Below are positions 15,303 through 22,306 of a DNA stretch of 52,676 nt, piece after piece; within the stretch, counting starts at the first letter, position 1; each line of letters starts with the position of its first letter. Under the pieces are notes generated by a model. It saw only the letters and a program-made list of their open reading frames with translations. It was not told where the DNA came from and made no database searches. The stretch comes from Clostridiales bacterium (GTDB lineage: Bacteria > Bacillota > Clostridia > Lachnospirales > Anaerotignaceae), in contig JAHZAW010000050.1 in the NCBI GenBank assembly GCA_019423725.1, positions 166,880-219,555 of the forward strand, given 5' to 3'. Position numbers and translations under genes: made by a program.

Positions 15303-16664
15303 ATGAGTGAAAACAATATGACCAAAAAAGCCCGAGGAAGCGCCCTAATTCCTTTTCTCGTATTTATAGTAGTTTATCTTGGAGCCGGAATTATCCTTGA
15401 AGTTATGGGAATGGACATGGCTTTCTACCAGTTTCCATCTCCTGTAGCCGCCTTAATTGGTATAATAGTAGCGTTTATTATTTTTAAAGGTTCTATCGAC
15501 GAAAAATTCACGATTTTCGCAAAAGGATGCGGAAATGAAAACATTCTTACCATGTGTTTCATCTACCTCTTTGCCGGAGCTTTCGCAACAGTTGCTAAAA
15601 GCATGGGCGGTGTTGACGCAACAGTTAATCTCGGATTATCAGTTATACCCGCTGAATATATGACAGGCGGTATGTTCATAATATCCGCGTTCATAGCAGT
15701 TGCAACAGGAACTTCCGTAGGAACCATCAGTGCTGTAGGCCCCATCGCTGTTTCAACAGCTGATAAAGCTGGTCTCTCACTTCCTCTTATAATAGCAGCT
15801 GTTATCGGCGGCGCTATGTTCGGTGATAACCTCTCAGTTATTTCTGATACAACTATCGCAGCAACAAAAACCCAGGGCGTTGAGATGAAAGACAAATTCC
15901 GTATCAACTTTCTCATCGCTTTACCCGCAGCTATTATAGCTCTCATAATTCTCCTTGTTGTAGGCAAACCTGAAACAGCTACAGCAATAACTGACCTGAG
16001 CTTTAATGTTGTTAAGATCATTCCTTATATAGTAGTTCTTGCCCTTGCTCTCATTGGTTTCAACGTTTTCATTACCCTTGGAGCAGGTACTGTCCTTGCC
16101 GGAATCATCGGTATCGCATGCGGCGACTTTACTTTCCTTGGATTTACTCAGAATATCTATTCAGGATTCACAGGAATGATCGAAATATTCCTCCTTTCAC
16201 TTATGATCGGCGGACTTTCAGAAATGTGCTCACATTACGGCGGTATCCAGTGGATGCTTGAAAAGATCAAAGGCTTTGTTAAGAGCAAAAGATCAGCTCA
16301 GGCTGGTATATCAGCCCTCGTTTCTCTCTGTGATATAGCTACTGCAAACAACACCATAGCTATCATCATCGCAGGCCAGCCCTCAAGAGAAATTTGTGAG
16401 ACTTATGAAGTTGACCCCAGAAAATCTGCTTCACTCCTTGACATATGGTCATGCGTATTCCAGGGTATACTCCCCTACAGCGCACAGGTACTTATCGCCT
16501 GCGGACTTACAGCCGGCCTTGTAAGCCCTACGGAACTTCTTCCTTTACTTTGGTATCCGTACCTGCTCGCATTATTCGCAATAATCGCGATGTTCGTACC
16601 GTTTGCAGACGGTGTGATCAAAAAACACCCCTGGAACTTCAAGACATGGTCAGCAGAAAAATAA
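15303..16664 (+). CDS. NhaC-family transporter, probable methionine transporter (MetT-like)
   Basis: This 453-residue integral membrane protein has about 11 hydrophobic segments and belongs to the NhaC Na+/H+ antiporter superfamily. Characteristic stretches are FIAVATGTSVGTISAVGPIA, GGAMFGDNLSVISDTTIAATKTQG and ALVSLCDIATANNTIAIIIAGQP. Members next to methionine genes have been proposed as methionine transporters (MetT), and the divergent methionine gamma-lyase gene supports that use here. Na+/H+ exchange or another amino acid substrate remains possible. GAGGAGG lies 7 nt before the ATG. It has its own promoter and a strong terminator. Confidence 0.85.
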   Translation: MSENNMTKKARGSALIPFLVFIVVYLGAGIILEVMGMDMAFYQFPSPVAALIGIIVAFIIFKGSIDEKFTIFAKGCGNENILTMCFIYLFAGAFATVAKSMGGVDATVNLGLSVIPAEYMTGGMFIISAFIAVATGTSVGTISAVGPIAVSTADKAGLSLPLIIAAVIGGAMFGDNLSVISDTTIAATKTQGVEMKDKFRINFLIALPAAIIALIILLVVGKPETATAITDLSFNVVKIIPYIVVLALALIGFNVFITLGAGTVLAGIIGIACGDFTFLGFTQNIYSGFTGMIEIFLLSLMIGGLSEMCSHYGGIQWMLEKIKGFVKSKRSAQAGISALVSLCDIATANNTIAIIIAGQPSREICETYEVDPRKSASLLDIWSCVFQGILPYSAQVLIACGLTAGLVSPTELLPLLWYPYLLALFAIIAMFVPFADGVIKKHPWNFKTWSAEK

Positions 16665-16672
16665 TATACCAG

Positions 16673-16703
16673 AAAAACCGGAGCCTATGCTCCGGTTTTT
16701 CCT
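16673..16703 (+). terminator. Terminator of the NhaC-family transporter gene
   Basis: A 12-bp perfect stem (16673-16684 with 16689-16700) has a 4-base loop and ends in a T tract on the plus strand. Confidence 0.95.
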
Positions 16704-17047
16704 ATTTATATATGTCATTTTCTGTCCTTTTACTTAACCCGCGCAATTCTACTCCTTCTTTTTCCATATTACTACGTCTTGCCTATATCAGCTAATTTAA
16801 GCCACAACTATACAGCCATATCCTTATATTATCTTTTTATCAGGCCTTAAACCCCGATCATATATATGATCACCTTTGGCATCAGCTATGATCACGCTCC
16901 CATATCGTATATCGTACAGATATATAATAATTCAAACAGCTTAGAGCCTCTTTATCCTGTTTTTTATAATGCCTCAAATATCTCAATCGGCTGCATCCGG
17001 CATATCCAGACGATCCTCAGGCCTGGCATTTCAAATGAAAGCATAAA
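16704..17047. other. Gene-free stretch with possible decayed coding sequence
   Basis: No convincing gene is present. On the minus strand, two short open segments look protein-like but are broken by stops: one encodes MPGLRIVWICRMQPIEIFEAL (near 17035-16975), the other VIIADAKGDHIYDRGLRPDK (near 16895-16835). A perfect 16-bp palindrome, GATCATATATATGATC, lies at 16856-16871. The stretch may be a relic of a lost gene. Confidence 0.3.
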
Positions 17048-17075
17048 AAAGAACAGCCCCTTTGAGCTGTTCTTT
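17040..17075 (-). terminator. Terminator of the LysM-G5 gene
   Basis: A 10-bp stem (17048-17057 with 17066-17075) is followed on the minus strand by a run of T residues. It lies 25 bp after the stop codon at 17100. Confidence 0.88.
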
Positions 17076-17099
17076 AAATTTATCCATATTATTGATTTA

Positions 17100-18206
17100 T
17101 TAATTTGTTCCAATACATACTATCTCAGTCACAGGCTGGGTCACAACCGTAGATGAAACAACATTTTCACTGTCGAACTCACCATTTATGTAGAGTTCCT
17201 CCTTTGTTACTTCAGTAACACCGGCTGTTCCCTGCTGGATTATTTTCTTATAGCTGCTGCTCTTTGTATTGTCATACTGATATTCAACCTGTTTTTCAGC
17301 TGTCTCCCTCTCAGTTACGGTGACAGTCGCCTTTACGGTTATGTAAGGCTCGTTGGCTTTTACAGTAAGTTCCTCACCCACATAAATATCAGGCGAAGAA
17401 TTCATTGAAGGATTAAGCTCATATAACTCGCTCAGAGTCATTCCATATTTAGATGCTATGGCATAGGCTGCCTCGCCGCTAACTACCGTATGGGTCTTTG
17501 TAACGCTTTCTCCCATGGCTATCTTATTCTTAGCATCCTCAAGTGACATTATTGAATCCTGATTAGTGTACTGGCTTACGATCTGTACATCCTCAGCATA
17601 GGATATCTTTACATTTTCCGCACCTTCAGGCGTATACATATCATTAAGATACTGAAGCACCTCATTGGCTTCATCCTTATTTTTAAGGGTAGCTACTACG
17701 TTTCCGTCAACCGCTATGGCGTAAGCTTCAATATTATAGGCTACACTGTCCCTTAACTTGGCCAAAAGGCTTTCTGTTGTAAGGGTCTCAGTCTTTCCTG
17801 ATACATGAACGCCCTTTACGGTTATTTCATCCATTACCTGTACATTTGTGCCTACCTGTTCAGCGATCATGGCTGATACGGAATTGACTATATCCTCCTG
17901 AGTAACGCTTCTCGTATTGACGATTCCAGCGCTCTCTCCATTTACAAGTATCTCGCTGCCGTTTCTTCTTGTGGCAAAACCTATTATACAGGCTAATATC
18001 AATACAATGACAACTCCGCCCATTATGAGCATACGCTGTCTCTTGTCATACCTCATTTGTTTTCTTTTTCTTGATTTCTGCCTTTTGGACATATTTTTAT
18101 TAGAATCGATATCTGATTTTACAATCGCCGATGACTTTCTCCTAGAACTTCTCGAACTTCCCGTAGATGTCCTTGAAGAAGTAGTCCTCCTGTTTCTGTC
18201 AGCCAT
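17100..18206 (-). CDS. Membrane-anchored LysM and G5 domain protein
   Basis: This 368-residue cell-wall protein has a basic, Ser/Arg-rich cytoplasmic N-terminus (about residues 1-60) and one transmembrane helix (MLIMGGVVIVLILACIIGFA). A repeat-containing extracellular region follows, then a LysM domain (THTVVSGEAAYAIASKYGMTLSELYELNP, about 240-285) and a C-terminal G5 domain (VTVTERETAEKQVEYQYD ... TEIVCIGTN). LysM binds peptidoglycan and G5 binds wall glycans. In many clostridial relatives this layout continues into an M23 endopeptidase domain, but this protein stops right after G5. The ATG at 18206 is chosen over a GTG at 18215 that would be too close to the AAAGGA site. Confidence 0.85.
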   Translation of the reverse strand: MADRNRRTTSSRTSTGSSRSSRRKSSAIVKSDIDSNKNMSKRQKSRKRKQMRYDKRQRMLIMGGVVIVLILACIIGFATRRNGSEILVNGESAGIVNTRSVTQEDIVNSVSAMIAEQVGTNVQVMDEITVKGVHVSGKTETLTTESLLAKLRDSVAYNIEAYAIAVDGNVVATLKNKDEANEVLQYLNDMYTPEGAENVKISYAEDVQIVSQYTNQDSIMSLEDAKNKIAMGESVTKTHTVVSGEAAYAIASKYGMTLSELYELNPSMNSSPDIYVGEELTVKANEPYITVKATVTVTERETAEKQVEYQYDNTKSSSYKKIIQQGTAGVTEVTKEELYINGEFDSENVVSSTVVTQPVTEIVCIGTN

Positions 18207-18310
18207 AAAAGTCACACATCCTTTAGTTGGTTTCTTTTATTATTTTATTATATTCGACAGAAATTATCAAGAGAAAGGGCTTATTGTAATAATTTTGTCA
18301 AAAATCAGGC

Positions 18311-18985
18311 TTAAAATTCGTTCAAAGATTTCAATATTTCCTGAGCCTGGTCTTCTATATGCTCTCCGCTTACTTCCCTGGCTTTCTTTGCGTCTCTTCT
18401 CTCAAATGCCTTAATAAGGTCAAGATGCTGCTGGTTAGGTACAGAAATATTTGTCAGAAGCTTAAGATAAGCTATCCTGTATCTGTATATCTGTATGGAT
18501 ATATTGCTTATTATCTGTATAAGTTTGTCGTTTTTTGTTGTATTGAATATTACATCATGAAATTTGGTATCAGCTTCAAGTACGGCTTCCCTGTCACCGC
18601 GTTCAAAGGCTTCCACAAAATCCCTATGAAGTTTCTTAAGTTCAGCTATCTCCTGTTTTGTTATATTTTCAGCTGCTATTCCTGATGCCAGCTCCTCAAG
18701 CACCTTTCTTATCTCCAGAACATCTTTGATGTCCTTCTCGCTCATTTTCTTAACCTGGGCGCCCTTTCTGGGTATAAGGTCCACAAGATTCTCTATCTCA
18801 AGCATCCTGAGAGCTTCCCTTATGGGTGTACGGCTTACTCCAAGTTCCTCTGCCAGCTGGTTCTCAAGCAGTCTTTCACCGGGTCTGAGCCTTCCCGTAA
18901 GGATACCATCCTTTATATTATTAAAAACTACATCCCTAAGTGGTAAATATTCATTTTCTGCAATTTTAACTTTATAATCTGTCAT
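18311..18985 (-). CDS. GntR-family transcriptional regulator with FCD domain
   Basis: This 224-residue regulator has an N-terminal winged helix (residues about 10-80, GILTGRLRPGERLLENQLAEELGVSRTPIREALRMLE) and a C-terminal FCD ligand-binding domain (about 95-215) whose histidines (FHDVIF, H of SGEHIEDQ) fit metal binding. FCD regulators usually sense small carboxylates. It lies 11 bp after ispE and is probably cotranscribed with it. GAGGGG precedes the ATG. TTGTATACAA-type palindromes overlap the promoter upstream of ispE, so autoregulation of the ispE-gntR operon is likely, though not proven. Confidence 0.93.
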   Translation of the reverse strand: MTDYKVKIAENEYLPLRDVVFNNIKDGILTGRLRPGERLLENQLAEELGVSRTPIREALRMLEIENLVDLIPRKGAQVKKMSEKDIKDVLEIRKVLEELASGIAAENITKQEIAELKKLHRDFVEAFERGDREAVLEADTKFHDVIFNTTKNDKLIQIISNISIQIYRYRIAYLKLLTNISVPNQQHLDLIKAFERRDAKKAREVSGEHIEDQAQEILKSLNEF

Positions 18986-18996
18986 TGTTTTCCCCT

Positions 18997-19863
18997 CTAT
19001 ACGTTATAAATTTTTGTAAGTATAACATCCCTTAATCCAAACTCTTTTTTTATGGTATCAACCGCTTTGGCCGCACTGTCTCTATCCTCAAAAAGGCCAT
19101 ATACAGTTGGACCGCTTCCGCTCATAAGAGCCCCGGAAGCACCGCTTTCCTTAAGTCTTTCCTTAAGTTCACCGACCATAGGACACATTTCAATGGAAAC
19201 CTTCTCAAGTACATTTGAAAGTCCGTCTGTTATGCCCTTTCTGTCACATTTATCAATGGCCTCTATGACCATTTCAGTATCCGGATGTTTGTCAATTTCC
19301 GTCTTATCCAGCGCCTTATATACAGCCGCCGTGGAAAGTCCTGTGGCAGGCTTTGCCAGCACCACCCAAAAATCCGGACAGGCTGGAAGTCTTGTCAATA
19401 CTTCCCCTCTGCCTTCGGCAAGGGCTGTTCCCCTCATAAGACAGTATGGAACATCACTTCCAAGCTGAAGAGCTATTTCAGCCATTTTAGTTCTGTCTAT
19501 CTTCAGACCAAAAAGAATATTCATTCCATACAGCACAGCTGCACAGTCACTGCTGCCGCCAGCCAGACCAGCTGCAACCGGTATGGATTTTTGAAGCTCT
19601 ATAAATACGCCTTCTTCGATTCCATATTCTTTTCTTATTATTTCCGCAGCCTTATACGCCAGATTCCTTTCATCTGTAGGAAGCCAGTCCAGATTTGATT
19701 TGAGCTTTATATAGGGCTTGTCTATTTTTTTCATATACACCCTGTCATAAAGCTCAACCGTCTGCATTATCATTCTAAGTTCGTGATACCCGTCGTCCCT
19801 TACTCCTGTTACATCGAGGGTAAGGTTTATTTTAGCGCGGGCCTTAAGATTAATATGATCCAT
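18997..19863 (-). CDS. ispE: 4-diphosphocytidyl-2-C-methyl-D-erythritol kinase
   Basis: IspE phosphorylates CDP-methylerythritol in the MEP pathway to isoprenoid precursors. The 288-residue GHMP kinase starts LKARAKINLTLDVTG, has the ATP-binding motif PVAAGLAGGSSDCAAVL and the late motif GALMSGSGPTVYGLF. The frame stays open for 40 more codons upstream, but that part is unlike the family and lies across the promoter. The ATG at 19863 is the true start, with a weak GGGTGA ribosome binding site. The other MEP genes seen here (dxr, ispG) lie in the pyrH-polC cluster; ispE is instead paired with gntR. Confidence 0.95.
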   Translation of the reverse strand: MDHINLKARAKINLTLDVTGVRDDGYHELRMIMQTVELYDRVYMKKIDKPYIKLKSNLDWLPTDERNLAYKAAEIIRKEYGIEEGVFIELQKSIPVAAGLAGGSSDCAAVLYGMNILFGLKIDRTKMAEIALQLGSDVPYCLMRGTALAEGRGEVLTRLPACPDFWVVLAKPATGLSTAAVYKALDKTEIDKHPDTEMVIEAIDKCDRKGITDGLSNVLEKVSIEMCPMVGELKERLKESGASGALMSGSGPTVYGLFEDRDSAAKAVDTIKKEFGLRDVILTKIYNV

Positions 19864-19899
19864 TTTTTCACCCGTTAAATTTCTAATAAATATATGTAA

Positions 19900-19928
19900 A
19901 TTATAATTATTTTGTACACAAAATACAA
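19900..19928 (-). promoter_or_regulatory. SigA promoter of ispE-gntR
   Basis: On the minus strand -35 TTGTAT (19923-19928) and -10 TATAAT (19900-19905) are exactly 17 bp apart. The start site would fall about 30 bp upstream of the ispE ATG. Confidence 0.7.
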
Positions 19929-19980
19929 GATTTTTGTATACAATAAACATTAAAAAATTTCTGATTAGTTTTGTATATAA
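19912..19980. promoter_or_regulatory. Cluster of GntR-type palindromes at the ispE-gntR promoter
   Basis: A perfect palindrome TTGTATACAA (19934-19943) abuts the -35 box. An imperfect copy, TTGTACACAA (19912-19921), lies in the -35/-10 spacer, with centres 22 bp (two helical turns) apart. A third relative, TTGTATATAA, is at 19971-19980. The placement suits repression by the GntR protein encoded in the same operon. Confidence 0.55.
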
Positions 19981-19990
19981 CATATAAAAT

Positions 19991-20150
19991 GCCCCCTCGT
20001 ATCATAGGGGGCTATTTGTATTTATTTTAAAACTATCTAAATAAGTACATATATTTAACTATATTTTTTAATTCACTTATTTTTGGAAATTCAAAGTTTA
20101 CCTGATATCCTGCTTATTAATAAGTTTAATATATTTTATGCGGAAGGCAT
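19991..20150. other. Non-coding stretch with one GC-rich hairpin
   Basis: A 7-bp hairpin (GCCCCCT at 19991-19997 with its complement at 20006-20012) is followed by T-rich sequence on the plus strand, and by ATTTTAT on the minus strand. It may be a backup terminator for cysE. The remaining AT-rich sequence to 20150 shows no gene or repeat that I can recognise. Confidence 0.4.
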
Positions 20151-20177
20151 ATAAAAACGGCAGGAACCAGCCTGCCG
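20151..20177 (-). terminator. Terminator of cysE
   Basis: A 7-bp GC-rich stem (20158-20164 with 20171-20177) is followed on the minus strand by TTTTTAT, 11 bp after the cysE stop codon. Confidence 0.9.
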
Positions 20178-20188
20178 CATATTTTTGA

Positions 20189-21091
20189 TCATTCGTCTGT
20201 TCTTATGATAAGTTCAGGAGCCTTTATGCTTACATAGCTGTTTTTATCAACTGAACTTGTCAAAAATGAGTTACCACCGATGACAGAGTTTTCACCGATC
20301 ACTGTTTCACCGCCTAAAATAGTAGCGTTGGCATAGATGGTAACATTGTCCTCAACTGTAGGGTGACGTTTAACTCCGGAAAGTGACTGCCCCTTTCTGG
20401 GTGAGAGAGCACCAAGGGTAACACCCTGATATATCTTTACCCATTTTCCTATCTTAGTCGTCTCACCGATAACGATACCAGTACCATGGTCGATGAAGAA
20501 GTACTCACCTATCTCGGCACCGGGGTTTATATCGATTCCAGTCTTTCCATGGGCATATTCAGTCATCATTCTGGGAACAAAGGGCACCTTTCTCTTATAG
20601 AGCTCATGGGCTATTCTATACACAAATATAGCATAGAAACCAGGATATGAAAGTACTATTTCAGATTTGCTCATGGCAGCAGGGTCGCCTTCAAAGTTAG
20701 CTGTTACATCTTTTAAAAGCATCTCCTGAAGATTAGGCAGCTCATTGATGAACTCCTCACATATTTTGTCAAGGTCAGCCTCATCAAATACCCTCTTTAC
20801 TCCTGTACACTTGCTTAATGAAAGAGTAAGTTCAAGCTGAGTTTTGAGCTGATAATATATGCTGATAAGAGTTTTCTCAACAAATTCGGGGGCAGTCATT
20901 CCATGAAGGCTGCTTACTCCAAAATATGCAGGGAAAAGTATCCTCTCTATCTCGTTTAAAATATCTACTATTTCATTTCTGTCAGGAAGTTTCATTTCAC
21001 CGCAGTAAATAGGCATATCCTCTTCACATGAATAATTGACGGCGATTTTTTTGACAGTGTTTTCAAAAGTAGATTCTTTTCCAGTAACCAT
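20189..21091 (-). CDS. cysE: Serine O-acetyltransferase
   Basis: CysE makes O-acetylserine from serine and acetyl-CoA, the first step of cysteine synthesis. The 300-residue protein has a helical N-terminal half and a C-terminal left-handed beta-helix of hexapeptide repeats (GAEIGEYFFIDHGTGIVIGETTKIG, then YQGVTLGALS, EDNVTIYANATILGG and VIGENSVIGGNSFLT). The catalytic His/Asp region DHGTG is intact. Its length matches the larger, epsilon-proteobacterial/clostridial type. GAGGTTG precedes the ATG. The 5' leader is only about 40 nt, too short for a T-box, so tRNA-sensing control is unlikely. Confidence 0.94.
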   Translation of the reverse strand: MVTGKESTFENTVKKIAVNYSCEEDMPIYCGEMKLPDRNEIVDILNEIERILFPAYFGVSSLHGMTAPEFVEKTLISIYYQLKTQLELTLSLSKCTGVKRVFDEADLDKICEEFINELPNLQEMLLKDVTANFEGDPAAMSKSEIVLSYPGFYAIFVYRIAHELYKRKVPFVPRMMTEYAHGKTGIDINPGAEIGEYFFIDHGTGIVIGETTKIGKWVKIYQGVTLGALSPRKGQSLSGVKRHPTVEDNVTIYANATILGGETVIGENSVIGGNSFLTSSVDKNSYVSIKAPELIIRTDE

Positions 21092-21139
21092 AATTCAACC
21101 TCATTTCAATATGTGTAAATCCTAGTAATATACTATGCT

Positions 21140-21167
21140 ATTATACCAGCTTTAAATGATTTGTCAA
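21140..21167 (-). promoter_or_regulatory. Strong SigA promoter of cysE
   Basis: On the minus strand a consensus -35 TTGACA (21162-21167) and an extended -10 TGG-TATAAT (21140-21148) are 16 bp apart. The promoter begins only 9 bp after the polC stop codon, so the pyrH-polC transcript may run into cysE. Confidence 0.85.
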
Positions 21168-21175
21168 TATATTTG

Positions 21176-22306
21176 TTACAGATCAAAAAGGGACATCTGG
21201 TCTGATTCAGGTATTCCCTTTAATATTCCATTTTCCTTCAAAAGCTCGACTATGCTGGCTCCAGCCGAAGTCCTGCTCTTAAACTCTTCAATAGTCCTGA
21301 ATTCTCCATCCTTCCTGCCCTCAACTATACTCTGGGCAACGGTAAGTCCCAGGCCCTGCAGAGAGTTAAGGGGCGGTATGAGACCCTCAGGAGTTACGAT
21401 GAATTTTCTGGAGTCCGACTTATAAAGATCTATGGGAAGGAAGTTGAATCCCCTCTCATAAAACTCTATGACAAGCTCAAGGACCGTGGCTTTGTTGAGT
21501 TCCTTGGTTGTAGCAGTATTGCCTTTATCCTCTATTTCCTTCAGAGTGCTTTTAGCAATTTCCTCACCCCTGCACATGGAGGCATAATCAAAATCATCAG
21601 AAGCTCTTACGGTAAAATATGTGGCATAATAAGCTTCCGGATAATTTATCTTAAAATAGGCTATCCTATAGGCCATCATTACGTAGGCAGCGGCATGGGC
21701 CTTAGGGAACATATATTTTATCTTAAGACAGCTGTCGATATACCACTGGGGCACATCATGCTCCTTCATATATTCGATGTCGTCATCAGCAAGTCCTTTG
21801 CCCTTTCTTACCTTTTCCATTATCTTGAAAGCCTTTTTATTTTCAAGACCCTTTGTTATAAGATAACTCATTATGCTGTCTCGTGTGGATATGGTCTCCT
21901 TAAGGGTGATGACACCGTCGGCTATAAGCTCCCTGGCGTTTCCGACCCAAACGTTCGTACCATGGGAAAGGCCCGATATCCTCAAAAGGTCCGAAAAAGT
22001 TTCCGGTTTTGTTTCTATAAGCATATTTCTTACGAATTTAGTTCCAAACTCCGGTACGCCCAGAGTTCCTGTGGGGCAGTTTATCTGCTCCGGCTTAAGC
22101 CCCAGCGCCTCCGGTGACTGGAACAGAGACATGGTCTTTTTATCATCCAGCGGCACCAGCTGAGGATTGAATCCCGTTATATCATAGAGCATACGAATAA
22201 ACGTAGGATCATCATGGCCCAGAAGGTCAAGCTTAAGTATACGTCCGCTTATGGAATGATAGTCAAAGTGTGTCGTTATGATGGACGAAGTAACATCGTC
22301 CGCCGG
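21176..22306 (-). CDS. polC: DNA polymerase III PolC, 3' fragment after frameshift
   Basis: This is the C-terminal part of PolC in a different frame from the rest. It runs from PADDVTSSIITTHFDYHS through GHDDPTFIRMLYDITGF, the fingers region (MFPKAHAAAYVMMAYRIAYFKINYPEAYY) and the C-terminal end EFKSRTSAGASIVELLKENG ... QMSLFDL. No ribosome binding site or family-like start lies at its beginning, so it is not an independent gene. Restoring one C (a G on the plus strand at 22305-22306) joins it to the upstream part to give PIQHPADD, which matches the family. Confidence 0.9.
   Translation of the reverse strand, partial: PADDVTSSIITTHFDYHSISGRILKLDLLGHDDPTFIRMLYDITGFNPQLVPLDDKKTMSLFQSPEALGLKPEQINCPTGTLGVPEFGTKFVRNMLIETKPETFSDLLRISGLSHGTNVWVGNARELIADGVITLKETISTRDSIMSYLITKGLENKKAFKIMEKVRKGKGLADDDIEYMKEHDVPQWYIDSCLKIKYMFPKAHAAAYVMMAYRIAYFKINYPEAYYATYFTVRASDDFDYASMCRGEEIAKSTLKEIEDKGNTATTKELNKATVLELVIEFYERGFNFLPIDLYKSDSRKFIVTPEGLIPPLNSLQGLGLTVAQSIVEGRKDGEFRTIEEFKSRTSAGASIVELLKENGILKGIPESDQMSLFDL

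Noticed and set aside
16866..17156. Open frame of 96 codons on the plus strand
   Set aside because: It has no ribosome binding site, overlaps the terminator and the 3' end of the LysM-G5 gene, and resembles no family.
21092..21175. Cysteine T-box leader for cysE
   Set aside because: The promoter leaves a leader of only about 40 nt.
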